This document shows, in pieces, positions 21,777-33,099 of a stretch of DNA of 64,000 nt. The stretch is from Saussurea involucrata (Eukaryota > Streptophyta > Magnoliopsida > Asterales > Asteraceae): assembly GCA_033807775.1 (NCBI GenBank), contig CM066326.1:48599617-48663616 (forward strand), read 5' to 3'. The notes beneath the pieces are model-generated. The model did not search any database. It was not told where the DNA came from and saw only the letters and a program-made list of their open reading frames with translations. The first letter of the stretch is position 1, and every line of letters starts with the position of its first letter. Position numbers and translations under genes: made by a program.

Positions 21777-22599
21777 TTTGGGAGATTGAATTGTGTGCAA
21801 AATTCTTCCAATTTCTTGAAGATTTGAAGATTTTTTGAAGATTTTTGAAGAAAATCTCCATTGTTGAAGATTTCAAGAACACAAATGGGTTATGCATTTC
21901 TTGTTCGTTTTTTGTTTTGATTTTGATTGCAAAGTGTTTCTCCATCATTCTAAATCAGTTTTGCATTATCAATTTCACAAAAACGTATCAAGATTTGAGG
22001 AATTTGAAGATTTAAAAAAATTGGTGTTCTTGAAGAAAACTTGTATGTGAAATTTTTTGGTAGTGATTTTGCAAAATATTGATGTTTTGATTCGTTTTGT
22101 GCAAAATCCTTCCTAAAAAGTGTTTCTAGACATGTTTCAATCATAAATTTCAAGTCTTAATGCATAAATTTCATTTTTGAAAATTTTGATTTGAATGTGT
22201 TCTTGAGGTGTTCTTCATGTTATTGAGCAAAATTGTTTAGATCTTGAATTTTGAACCAAATTAATTTTTGAGCTGCTATTAAAATGTGTTTTTGATTTGT
22301 TTTGATATTAAAATTCCAAATCTAACAATTGTTTTTGAGTGTTTGATTTTTGCAGAAAATCAACAGGAAAAAGGGGAAGAAAGAAAGAATTGACTTTCAA
22401 AAGTCAAAAGCATACGAATTCTTGGTTTCGAATCACACATAGTTCACTGTGTGAAATTTGTGTGAGTTGTGTGTGTGCCAAAAAGGATTCGGATGCTTCA
22501 TAAGAATGGATACGGATCAAGCATAATAATTTTTTTAGCTGTGTGTTTGAGCAACTTGTCTATGTGCTTAACAAATGGTTTCGGATATGTGCGTGAAAT
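21777..22599 (+). other. Long T-rich leader of the pol-less element; no gene seen
   Basis: About 820 bp, rich in TTTTTGAAGATTT-like sequence, without a convincing ORF. A pyrimidine-rich TTTTTGCAG at about 22348-22356 could be a splice acceptor, but no donor was established. Confidence 0.5.
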
Positions 22600-23085
22600 G
22601 TGAGGTGTCAGTCATCTGTACTTGAAGATACAGGGTCATCGTCCGAGGACACACATATAGATGACTTTGTACAACACGATTCTGAGGGAGTAATTCCTAA
22701 ACATATTGGGGATCCTCCTTTAGTTGAGTACTCTAGTGATAGTACAGAGTCTGATAACGCGTCTGATCCAGCGGAGGAACATCATGATGATGATGAAGAT
22801 GACAACGATGATAATGATGATGATCAAGGAAATGCTGGAAATCTTGGTGCTGATGCTACTGCTGAGGAAAACCGGTTTGGTAATGTTGCTGATATTCTTG
22901 TATTTCCACAAATGCACTTGTCAGATAATGTTAATGTGGAAGACTTAAACTTGGATGACATGCCCTTGATGTCGTCTCAAGTTAGTGAAGGAACGGGAGG
23001 TATAAGGAGAACCGAGGGAGTATCTATTGGAAATATAAGTGAGTCTGTGAGAGAAACTGAAGAGAAAAATATGGAGAGTGTGTGA
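22600..23085 (+). pseudogene. Pol-less element ORF, acidic N-terminal part
   Basis: About 160 codons open in frame with the next block, without an ATG at the start; an upstream ATG (22575) is in another frame, so the start is lost or spliced. The product is very acidic, with a poly-Asp stretch (HHDDDEDDNDDNDDD) encoded by GAT/GAC repeats at about 22785-22830. It ends in TGA at 23083-23085, in the same frame as the following ORF, so this may be one gene interrupted by a stop. No known domain is recognised. Confidence 0.55.
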
Positions 23086-23139
23086 GATATCCGAACTTTC
23101 TATACCAGAAGGGCAGCCACATCCACCACCAGATTTCAT

Positions 23140-25119
23140 TTGTTGGGATCAGGTGTTGAACAAGACATTACTCGCCCAGTAACGCAATTGCACACCTCTG
23201 CCAGCTATTCAGCTTCTTCTCTACAAGAATCTGTCTCATTCTCTCACGGGGTTTTAGCACAAACACTATCTGGATCTCGTTCGGAGATTCCGGATATTGA
23301 AACAAAGCGACTTCCTCCCCAGTCCTCGACCTTCTTTCCTGCACAAAGTTCGAGTCTAGTGCCAATTGCTAACATATCCGATTCTTTGAACAGGACACTT
23401 TCTGGAAGATCTGATGCGCGTCTTGGTGACCCATCCGGAACACTCAGAGTAGATCCTTTCACAGGACTACAAGGACAGAGTGGAAATACTACCAGTGCTA
23501 ACACTATGCCAACACTGAGCGTAGGTCACACAATTGCAACAACTGTTGTGTCAACGGCAAACCTAAGTGGTGTCGGTGTTACTTTACCCGTCTTTGTGAC
23601 AAGGGAAAACTTCGATGGTGCCCTAAAGGCTATTGAAACTATGTTCATTCGGGAGTTACAAGGTGTGAAGAATCAGTTGAAGGGAAAAGAACCGATGACT
23701 TATGAGCCAATTGTACGTCCTCGTCCAGAAATCTACTTGGCTCCACCTCGAGTACCTCAGCCTTCTCCTATGCAACAACTACCAGTGGATCAAAGTGTTG
23801 ATGAATTGAGGGAATTATTCTATGCCAAGCTAATGTCCATGAGCCCTGAAGATCAGCAAAGTAAAACCTTGTTGTCTCTACTTCAGAACTTCCAATCTAC
23901 TCCAAATCCACCTCCACCTCCACCTACACCTTCAGTTACACCCACGCAGTTTCAAGCATTATCCACGGAGTTATCTACCTTCAAGTCTGAAGTTGTGAAG
24001 TCTTTAAGTGATATGAAGCAGTCAATTGTTGAGTTGAAAGCTTTGATGGAACAGTCGTGTAAGACTCAGCCTCAAGGTACTAAGAGAAGACATGATCAGG
24101 ATCCCGATGATCATGATCATGAGGGGGAGATGAGTAAGAAGAGAAGATCTGAGTCAGAAAGCTCTCAAGGCCAAAAGAAAAATCTGACTGTTGCTGAAAT
24201 TTCTGAGATGTTTGAATCAGGTGCTATGGGCGATCAAAGCGGAAAACAGATCGTATTGTATGTTGATCCGAATACAGAACCGACGGTTGAAAAGCCTGAG
24301 GTAAATGAGGAAGAGATAAGAGAAGTGGTTGATCGGTTCGTGCAATCTGTTGAGTTGATTGAAACCAGTTCTGATGAAGAAGCTGATGAAAGTGCAAGAG
24401 ATTATGATCGTTATTGGAAAGTTAAGGAGGAAGAAGAACCATTTTTGATACTTACTTATGAACTAGAAGATCAAGGTGTTGGGTTCACTGAAGAAGAAGT
24501 AGACATTCTGTCAGAGATATACGGGCCACAAACTCCTGAAGAAATATCCTTTAGCCCTGTTCATTCACCCGAACATATCTCAGCCACTTTGATGTCAGAT
24601 CAACCTTCTGTTACACCTATAACCATTAACCTTAACCAATCTAGCTTAACTTCAACTCAAACTACTATACCAGTATCTGAACCATTTCCAACTTCTGAAA
24701 CAATTCCTACTCAATCTGAACCACAACATTCTCATGATCCATTACCTAAAGAGCCAAAACCCGAAGAGACTGATCCTCAATCCACTACACCTTTAGTACC
24801 ACCTATTATTCCTAGTCATGACGAAGCTGGTCCTTCTAATCCAGTTGATCAACCTGGTCCTTCATCCTCGCGGAGTAGAAAATTGTCTGAACTTGAACAA
24901 CAACAAAGAACTTTGTATTTGAGAGCACCTTTCTTGGAAGAAGCTGAAAGAAGACTGTTTGTACATAAAATCAGAAATTTGAATCCCTACGCCGTGTTGG
25001 GTATTACAGATCAAACAGCCGAATACAAGTTTGAGTATATGTTCTTCCTAAGAGACAAGTGCCAAAAGAAAAAAGACGTGAGGAGCAAGAAATTGATTGT
25101 GACTATAAAGGAGGTTTGA
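23140..25119 (+). pseudogene. Pol-less element ORF, central part (659 codons)
   Basis: A long open frame whose first codon is TTG, not ATG; it is probably the continuation of 22600-23085 after one stop or a frameshift. It is low in complexity but structured: a Ser/Thr-rich N-terminus, a poly-Pro stretch (NPPPPPPTPS), a predicted coiled coil (LSTELSTFKSEVVKSLSDMK), a basic NLS-like patch (SKKRRSESES, with GTKRRH before it), an acidic domain, a Ser/Thr/Pro-rich region and a conserved-looking end (RLFVHKIRNLNPYAVLGI). There are no enzyme motifs. The layout (coiled coil, basic patch, acidic region) parallels the Sirevirus env-position protein without clear sequence identity. Confidence 0.65.
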
Positions 25120-25141
25120 ATGCCAGAGTTTATACTACAAA

Positions 25142-25744
25142 TTGTGGTATCCAGAGTTTCTTGTTCAAAGGCAAGATTGCAGAGATTATAGATTTACTGA
25201 AGCAGATTTTTGTCACCTAACGATAGAAGATTTTGAGTTCATGTATCATCATTTCAGAGATCTTCAGATCAGAAGGGAAAATGTGACTCTTGCTTTGAAT
25301 GCCATTAAGAGATTTCTGAGAAGAAACGTTTTGTTCACACAGTGTCATGATTTGCAGATGGGTGTGGAAAGCTATCAACCAAGAGTAAATCTGTTAAGAC
25401 CAAATCAAGAATTGACTGGATTGATGAGGATGCCTTTATATTGTGTGATTGCAGATCCAGAGTTTGGTGTTGTGTTCAGAAATAGTGCAAACAAGATATT
25501 CATTCGGTTTAATGAGTTGGAAAAATATTCTGATGGTACGCTTAAGATTGTAAGACTTCAGTTAGTCGAAAAGCTCAAGAGACATGATGCTGAAAGAAAG
25601 ATTACTTGGATGTCTTCAAGACCTAGAAGAGTCTTATCTAGAGCCATTGAAGAGATTGATGAAAGATTGAACTTCAGAATGGTTATGAGAAGAATTGAAA
25701 CCTATCTTGGTTTCCGAAGAAGAAGAAGACCCTTCCTGCCTTGA
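25142..25744 (+). pseudogene. Pol-less element ORF, C-terminal domain (about 200 codons)
   Basis: In a different frame from the 659-codon block, so a frameshift lies near 25090-25140, or the join is spliced. The text WYPEFLVQRQDCRDYRFTEAD, MGVESYQPRVNLL, EKYSDGTLKIVR and LNFRMVMRRIETYLG resembles a domain I recall from many Asteraceae retroelement-encoded proteins (memory, not searched). It ends in an Arg-rich tail (GFRRRRRPFLP) 6 bp before the polypurine tract. Its function is unknown to me. Confidence 0.65.
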
Positions 25745-25749
25745 TAGCT

Positions 25750-25760
25750 AAGGGGGAGAT
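25750..25760 (+). other. Polypurine tract of the pol-less element
   Basis: AAGGGGGAGAT immediately before the second LTR. Confidence 0.88.
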
Positions 25761-25995
25761 TGTTAGAGCACTATTTGTAGATATCAAGACAGTATTAACT
25801 CTTTGTACTGTTACTCCTTGGTAGAGGCATGGGTTTGTCATGTCCTACTATATAAAGGAGTTCCTTTGATATTTTGCATAATCTCTTGAGCATTTTGTTA
25901 TTTGTACTTCAGAGATCAATATATGGATGACAAGTTTGCTATCTAGATTCTCTCTACATTTGTTCTTTACATATTGCTAGATTTGGGATTTCACA
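25761..25995 (+). repeat. 3' LTR of the pol-less element (235 bp)
   Basis: Same ends and length as 21528-21762. Differences seen: GCTATCT/GATATCA (two bases) and TTAGT/TTGGT. Confidence 0.92.
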
Positions 25996-27151
25996 TACCT
26001 ATACATTTATACATTTAAATATTTGTCATTTCGTTTACGACCTCTAATTTTATCATTGTTACGATAAAATTTCGGTTTATACATATATATGTACTATATA
26101 TGTTTATGTTCTTTAAAACCCTTTTCGTTACTTATTGGGACGAAATTGTGGAAACTTTAATCTAAGAAGAACAATGTATACGTTTATTACGTTATAATAT
26201 TAAAACACAACAAGGCATTTTATGATGATTTGGATAGTTAGTACCGAACCTTCGAGATTGAGAACTCACTAGTGACCTTACGTTCATAGGTTTGAAGTAG
26301 GATCATCTCGGAGTACTTGTGGGAGATTCCTGGATTCTATCGCGTATCATGTGAGTATTCACAGCCCCTTTTTCAATGTTTTACATATTTTGGGGTGAAA
26401 AGCATGTGGTTACTACAACTATTTTACACACCGATTATTTCGTTTTCTTGAAAATACGAAGCTTGCTTATTTATGCTCTGTGGTATCTATGTTGTTGCAA
26501 ATGTTGTAAGTTTGAGTTTCTTTTGCTATCATTCAAAAGTCCCTGTTTACGTATACGTTACCCGTTTAACTCACGAGTGTGAGTCGTTGGTAATTATGGA
26601 TAACGTTATTTGGTTTGACACCCCACTCACAAGTAGCGCTTGTTTGAGTGCATAATTATTGTTGTATTGGCGTATTGTTGATGATAGAACATGCGCGTAT
26701 GTGGAATGATTCCACCACTGTAGTAGGGGCAAAGTATGTCGGTATAGGTCGGGTAACAGGCTCAATAACTTAGCATTTTACATTTGATTACCTTGAGCAA
26801 GTGGTTTTTATAACCGAATTATTTTATCCCATGTGTGGATTTAAACTATTTTGCGATGGCAAACAATGTTATACTCATTAAACCTGTGAACTCACCAACT
26901 ATTCATTAGTTGACACTCTCATTTACATGCTTTTCAGGAGAACGTTCTTAAGGTTGGAATTTAGGAAGGCTACACGTGATGAATCTTTCTTTACTATCTT
27001 TAAATTTTATGTTCATTTCCCTTTCGTAAAGACAATTGTAAAAGACAAGGTTTAACCTTTGAATGTATTTTGATGGTTGTTGTGATCTTGTAACTTTTGC
27101 TATGAAACTTGAGCTGTACATTCCGTGTTTCCGCTTTAGCGGGGTGTTACA

Positions 27152-27667
27152 CCAGATCCATGTTCTTCGTGATTTAAGAGTATCAGCTCTGTGTTCATCG
27201 TTTCCCGTGTAAGTCATATTTTCTCGTAAATCCGGTCGCAAAACTGGATATCCGGTAAACTTAGTCGGATATATTAATCCGGAACCCATTGGGACCCTTG
27301 TGCTCCGAGTTTCAGTTTCCTCGAAACTTGTGTCCGGGAACCGTGCCTTCCGGGTTTTACTTATCCGACACATAAACCGGACATCAATTCCGGCTTCCTA
27401 GCGCATTACCCAGGTTTCCCCCACCCGGTTTATTTCGTACGGATTTTTGATCGGGATTTCAGTAATCCGGATATCTACCTGGATTTTATCAGTAGTTTAC
27501 CCTATTTTGCTTATTTTTCTCATATTTGTTTATTTTCTTCTTTAGTTTATTTTTATCGAGTCATATGTAGTTGCGTTAGGTTCCACTCTACTTTAGATAC
27601 ATGCGTTAAGTTCCACTCTTAGTTTATGTTACCTACTTTGAATCAACTTTGTCTCACGATCACTAAG
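27152..27667. other. Gene-free stretch with a cluster of CCGG motifs
   Basis: Between the Tekay-like LTR and the first recognisable gag codons. It holds about nine CCGG motifs, mostly within TCCGG (27231-27470), then AT-rich sequence with an imperfect direct repeat (TGCGTTAGGTTCCACTCT and TGCGTTAAGTTCCACTCT, about 27575-27620). It may be LTR remnant or leader of the decayed Sirevirus; unresolved. Confidence 0.4.
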
Positions 27668-29219
27668 TGCACATCAAGCTGACTTTAAGAGATGCTCTAG
27701 CAATTGGGACTGACTCCAAACCTCCAATCGTCTACCGAGGAGAGTCTCCTCATGGCGTGATCGATTCATGATCTTCATCGAATCCAAGAACCTATACCCT
27801 CATATACTTCAGTCCTTAGAAGAAGGTCCCCAGCCCACCCCGATGGTGGATCTCCCTACTCAAGCCAGCAGTACATTCGCTCAAATGACAAAGGATAAGC
27901 AAAACAGATTTGAGGGAGACAAACTTGCAAAACGATACATCGTTCCGAGCCTACCGAATGGCATGTATACTGCTATAGATAGTCACAAAGATGCTGCTAA
28001 AGGTATGTGGGACCAGGTCGCTAAGATGATGATGGGCGGCAAGATTGGCGATCAACTGAAGATCAACAGCTGCATCACTCGCTATGGCAACTTCAAACAG
28101 CGACAAGGTGTGTCTCTGACCGAGGCCTACGAATGATTCTACATGCTTCTGAACGAGCTTCACAAGAACAATATCACAAGGACCAACACCGAGAACAACA
28201 TCAAGTTCCTGAAGAGACTCCTGCCTACATGGAAGACGTTTGCCTCGCACATTCGCCACAATCACATCCTTCAGAACATTCAGATCAAGGAGTTGTACGA
28301 AATGCTCTTGCAAGATGAAGATGAAGATGAAGTGATGGATATCATGGGAGAACAAAAGCCAGTCAAGAAACCAACGGTCGATCCTCTAGCACCGGTCTCC
28401 GACAAACGAGCAAAACAGTCGAGCCACAGTTCGAGGAGAGAGAAAGAGAAGATTGAGTTAGAAGAGGAAGAAGAAGATGGCACTGAGTCAGATACCGAAC
28501 TTAAGGACATCAAGAAAGCTATGGTCCTCTTGTCTAGAGCCTTTCAAAAGAAGAGGTTTTTCAAGAAACCATTATCAAACAATTAGAGGTACTCGACCAC
28601 TCCAAACAAGCGCCATGACCATGAAGATAAGTATGAGGGAAGAAAGAAGAATGAGGAAGGTAAGCAAGCTGATGAGAAAAAAAAGGATTAGCCTATGAAG
28701 TGCTAAAATTACGGCATATTGGGTCACTTTGCCAAAGAATGCAGAAAGCCAATGGTACGTAATGCTGAGTACTACAAGAACAAGATGTTGCTTGCTAAAC
28801 AGAAAGAAGCTGAGAAGGCACTAATGGCTGAAGATGGCCACTGGCTGAACCTTTCAGATGAAGAAGATGAAGAAGATGAAGAAGATGCTGACGCCCACCT
28901 GTGTTTTATGGGCAACCAAGTCAATCCGTCAGAGCCAAAAGATGATGACTGCAACTCGTCCCCTTTTGGTGAATCTTGTCAGGTATGTGCTCCTATTCAT
29001 CAAGCCATTTTCGATCAGATGCAAATTAACTTGTCTAAAATAGATCCCTACAAACTAACCGTTAAAGAGAAGTCACGTCTAATTTACGATTTAAGTGATA
29101 AGATTGAAGTTCAACATCAGGTCATTGACACTCTTCAATTAGAAAACGTTGGTCACTTGTGCATAATTGAAAATCTAAAGGTCAAGTGTAACGAAGTTTC
29201 TCACGAATCAGATGAATAA
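27668..29219 (+). pseudogene. gag: Decayed Sirevirus Gag, capsid and zinc knuckle
   Basis: Copia-type (UBN2-like) gag. N-terminal pieces (TLRDALAIGTDSKPPIVYRGE) change frame near 27765, then one frame carries FMIFIESKNLYPHILQSLEEGP, LPNGMYTAIDSHKDAAKGMW and LLPTWKTFASHIRHNH to 28586, broken by TGA at 28134-28136. After more stops the same frame holds a partial zinc knuckle (YGILGHFAKECRKP near 28710, first Cys positions altered) and an acidic tail (DEEDEEDEEDADAHLC). Family known; this copy cannot yield a whole Gag. Confidence 0.82.
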
Positions 29220-29479
29220 AAGGCCAAACTATCTGAATTAACTGAAAAGCTCAATAAGTCTGAACATGAGAGAACTGAGACTATCTATCAATGTTCTTCG
29301 ATCAAATTGAAAACAAAGAAGTTATTGAAAAGATAAAGGATCTTTAGCTCAAGTTTTACAAATGTGGCCAAACAGATCAAACGGTCCATCTGAACAAACC
29401 AAAGGATGTCAAATAATATAATTATGAATGGGGAATTGGGTATGACAACCCTCACTATTTAAAAATAATCTTATCTGAG

Positions 29480-30613
29480 GTGCCTACGTTATATGAATTT
29501 AACTTTCTAGGCCTCGATAAGACATATCCCCAATACAAAATCAGTTGGACTGAGCCTCTTGATGAAAAAGATAAGGATCTGGAGGAACTAAAAAGAAAAA
29601 ATACTATTAAGATGCAAATGCCTATCGCATACGAAACTCTTAATACATCTTACTTAACAAAGAAATCCAAATATCTTTCAAATGACTACTTTGACGGCTA
29701 TGATGTTGCCAAGCCTAAAGCATCCTCTGCTAACGATAAGGCTCAAATAACTGGATCTAAGGTAGAGAAGGACGAGTTTAAATGCTATGTTCTACCTCTC
29801 ATCTTAGAAAAGAAGATAGTTATGTTAGAGGAGTCATTTGAATAAGAGCGGATTAATTATCAAAAGGAAAAACAAGAGCTACTATTCAAACTTGAGTGTT
29901 CCAATTCCAAACAAGCGGATTGGGTATCTAAGGAGGAAAAGGAGTTCCTTCATATATAGATCAACAACCTCACCTCTCAACTGTCTGCTTTGGCGACAGA
30001 ACTGATGAAAGAGCAACATATCAAATCTAAGCTCCACGAGAAGCTTAACAAGCTGACCGAGGAGAAAGTTTCTCTATCTGAACCTTCCTCGACATCCTCT
30101 GATACCTCGTCCTGCAATGCCTTTTTGGGTAATTCGTCACCAACTATTTCTGATAAAGGAAAAGGACCTCAAGTGGAATCTTGCAAAAAGAATATATTTT
30201 TTGATTTTCAAAACGCTTCCGCCAACGATTCTTTGCATATAAAAGGTTCCAACAGTTCCCCAATTTCTCCAACTGACAAAGTCCTATTTGATGAGGAAAT
30301 GGAATTTTCTGCTTTTATGAATTCAAATGTCTGTTCAGATGACGAGTTTAGTAAGTTTGATTTTGAGTCAAAACTTCCAAGTCACGTTGATTTTCTTGAT
30401 CCAAATCGTGAGTCGTCGTTCAACCTTTACAAGGGTGAATGTTCTACATCTGTCCCTCAAAACCTGTCTATGAACAAAGGCTCTAACTCTAAATCTAAAT
30501 CTAAAAGCCGTTCACAGAAACGAAAAAAGACCGGTCGCTCAAACAATATAAATTCTCAATACTCCCACTATTCTGACCATGGCTATAATGATATTTCAGA
30601 TAGAAATGGTTGA
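29480..30613 (+). pseudogene. Decayed Sirevirus Gag extension
   Basis: Two open blocks in a shared frame (29480-29845 and 29990-30613) with stops between. Helical, charged text (LKRKNTIKMQM; ELMKEQHIKSKLHEKLNKLTEEK) is followed by Ser-rich sequence and a basic end (SKSKSRSQKRKKTGRS). The position between the zinc knuckle and protease is that of the long Gag C-terminal region in Sireviruses. 29220-29479 holds more of the same region with stops. Confidence 0.6.
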
Positions 30614-31050
30614 GGAACACCTGTCAAACAAAAGTGGATAGAGAAAGGATCTAGAGACACCACGTCGAAAAAATTTAATTAAATTCAGTTTTGTATTCTA
30701 GGAAGGACAATAACGATCATGATGCTTTTAATTCAATTACTTTTGTTGAACAATACGATTTGTTTCCTTTACGGATTTATTCAATTCAACAACTACTTCA
30801 ATTATCTCATGATTGTATTTGTTGTTCTACATGTGGATTAAATGATTTTGTTGAGCATAAATAAGCATCTGATTGGTTTGGTACTTATCATGTTTTTAAT
30901 TCTCGCACTGTTAATAAGTCACCATCTCCTAAACGTAAACCCAGTTCAAAATGGGCTCGTAAGACAGATGCTACACCTAACCCTCGAAAACCCATTTTCA
31001 AATAGGTACCTAAGTCTGCTTAATTCTTTTTGCAGAACGGTCATGTGTGT
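30614..31050 (+). other. Gag-pol junction of the decayed Sirevirus
   Basis: Decayed coding sequence; a KPIFK, stop, VPKSA segment corresponds to KWVPKSN in the element at 34018. It ends with a stop codon (TAA) followed by TTCTTTTTGCAG (31024-31035), just before the protease. Confidence 0.55.
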
Positions 31051-32367
31051 TATTTAGATTAAGGCTGCTCCAAACACATGACCAGAAGGAAATAGCTTCT
31101 CACGCACTTCACCGACAAATACTGTGGCGACGTGAGATTTGGAAACAACCACTACTCTCTGATTCTCGGTTACGGAGACATTGTTCAAAAAAACCTCGCC
31201 ATCAAGAAGGTTTCCTACGTCGAGGGTCTAAGTCACAACTTATTCAGCATCAGCCAATTCTGTGACAAGAACTTTGAGGTCAATTTCAAAGCCAAGCGGT
31301 GCAGCATTCGAAACGAAGAAGGGAAAGAGCTCCTGGCTGGCACGTGCAAAACAAATATATACACAATTGACCTATCCTCTCTGAAGACGAACAAGGAAGT
31401 TTGTCTGATGTCCAAGGCTACAACGCAACAGAACTGGATATGGCATCGACGACTTTCACGCCTCAATTTCAAGAATATCAACAAGTTGGTGCTAGGTGGA
31501 CACGTGAAAGGCATGCCAGATCTGAAGTTTGAGAAGGAACATCTATGTGATGCATGTGAGATCGGTAAGATGAAGCGAGCATCACACAATCCGAAGGCCG
31601 CTCCAAGCACGTCAAGGTCATTAAAACTCATTCGCATGGATCTATGTGACCCGATGCGCGTTCAGAGTATTAACCATAAGAAATACATTCTTGTTATGGT
31701 AGATGACTTCTCGAGATATACCTGGGTTAAGTTCCTGCGATCCAAGGATGAAACTCCAGACCAGATTATCTCCCATCGGAAAACCCTTCAAGTAAATCTA
31801 CAACAACTCGTTCAATCAATCATGACAGATAACGACACTGAGTTCGAGAACCGCATACTGGGTGACTACCTTGATTCTGTAGACATCACCCATACTTTCT
31901 CAGCCACACACACTCCTCAGCAAAATGAAGTGGTGGAAAGACGCAACCGCACTCTTGTGGAAGCCGCTCGCACGATGTTGACTCAGACCAAGCTACTGCT
32001 ATTCCTATGGGCTGAAGCAATTGCAACCGCCTGCTACACGCGAAATCGATCTATCATCAACAAGCGGTTCAATAAGACACCATACGAGATTATCAACAAT
32101 AGGATTCCGAACATCAAGTACTTTCATGTCTTCGAATGCACCTGCTTCATTCTGAATGACAAGGATGACCTCGGCAAATTCAGCCCCAAGGAGGACGAAG
32201 GAGTCTTCATTGGTTACTCATCTCAAGCAAAAGCGTTCAGAGTCTACAACAAACGCACCAAGACCGTCATCGAGAGCGTACATGTGACTTTCGACGAAGT
32301 GGCAGACATGGCTTCTGAACACATCAGTTCAGAACCCGCTTTAACTGGCGTGTTAGCTTCTGAATGA
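31051..32367 (+). pseudogene. pol: Decayed Sirevirus protease and integrase
   Basis: One frame from YLD-stop-GCSKHMT (the protease D-S-G with Ser replaced by TAA) and a second stop soon after, then open from 31132. Integrase zinc-finger text (WHRRLSRLNFKNI, CDACEIGKMKRASH) and the catalytic core follow: MDLCDPM, MTDNDTEF and THTPQQNEVVERRNRTLVEAARTML (usual QQNGVAER), ending HVTFDEVADMAS and TGA at 32365-32367. The D, D and E positions are recognisable, but the protease is dead. Confidence 0.85.
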
Positions 32368-33099
32368 ACTCGTTCAGGATCTACACATGCTTTAGCTAAT
32401 CCAAATCACGCCTCTACGTCAAAGGCTCACATTTATGATTTGGATTAACTTTTTGAAAATTCCTATGATGAATATTTTGGTCATATTAATACAAATGATC
32501 TTATGAATGACAGGAATGGAGTTGCTATAACCGACACTCAACTAACATTTCGGGTCCCTCAATGTCAGACATTTCTGCTGCATCTCCATCCTCTCCCCAC
32601 TTGACCAATATCTCTCGAGCTCAGGTTATGATGCGCCTACTAGGGTTGCTGTTATTCCTACTCAAGTGCAAAGCAAACCTCTAATGATGTACTCGTAAAC
32701 GAAGCAACTAATTCCTCTTCGGAGACACAGTCGAGCCATCCTCCCAACGCATCAGCCACAGACTCAGACGCCACACCAAAGGTCCCCCCCAGCTACATCG
32801 GAAACCACACTGGAGGATGTCCCATCAACTCCGCCTTCAGCTCAAGCACCGACTATCAAGCCATCATTATTAGAAGCAGTTCAGAACCTACCCCCAAGAA
32901 GTTATGTGGATCTGGACGAATCTCATCATACAAATCAACTGCTTCCACATACCACCAAGTGGACTAGAGCTCACCCTCTTCATCAGATCATTGGTGATCC
33001 CTCTACACCGGTCCAAACATGAGCTGCATCCGCCAACGATTGCCTTTTCACAGTCTTTCTGAGCCACGTTAAACCGACAACAGTTTCGGAGGCCCTAAA
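32368..33099 (+). other. Integrase-RT linker of the decayed Sirevirus, no open frame
   Basis: Low-complexity Ser/Thr/Pro-type codons in shifting frames, as expected of the linker in this family. No separate gene is seen. Confidence 0.55.

Larger units (their letters stand above)
21528..25995 (+). mobile_element. Pol-less LTR retrotransposon (4468 bp) with its own coding region
   Basis: Two 235 bp LTRs differ at only about three positions by eye. An iMet primer site follows the first and a polypurine tract precedes the second. Flanking duplications are TATCT (21523-21527) and TACCT (25996-26000), one mismatch. The interior codes for proteins that show no protease, integrase, RT, RNase H or zinc knuckle, so movement would need enzymes in trans (inference). 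It inserted after the host LTR was in place. Confidence 0.9.
10925..27151 (+). mobile_element. Tekay-like Ty3/gypsy chromovirus with a nested element in its 3' LTR
   Basis: Order: 5' LTR (10925-13885), iMet primer site (13890), broken upstream ORF, one-frame gag-pol (15152-19672), hairpin and polypurine tract, 3' LTR (19707-27151, split by the element at 21528-25995). The integrase C-terminus carries the chromodomain-like end ([22 protein letters not shown]). The 5' LTR starts CGTGACAACTG where the 3' LTR has TGTGACAACTG. The flanks CTTAC (10920-10924) and CCAGA (27152-27156) do not match, so no target duplication is visible. Confidence 0.92.
19707..27151 (+). repeat. 3' LTR of the Tekay-like element, split by a nested element
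   Basis: The LTR runs 19707-21527 and 25996-27151; without the nested element and its duplicated 5 bp it is 2972 bp. It starts TGTGACAACTG, ends GGGGTGTTACA and carries GGCCGGCC at 20077-20084. Confidence 0.92.

Noticed and set aside
25120..25141. Third intron joining the two C-terminal ORFs of the pol-less element
   Set aside because: The gap is too short for a plant intron and has no clear donor and acceptor; a simple frameshift is more likely.
26948..27373. 141-codon minus-strand ORF across the Tekay-like LTR end and the CCGG cluster
   Set aside because: It spans an element boundary and matches nothing I recognise; likely chance.
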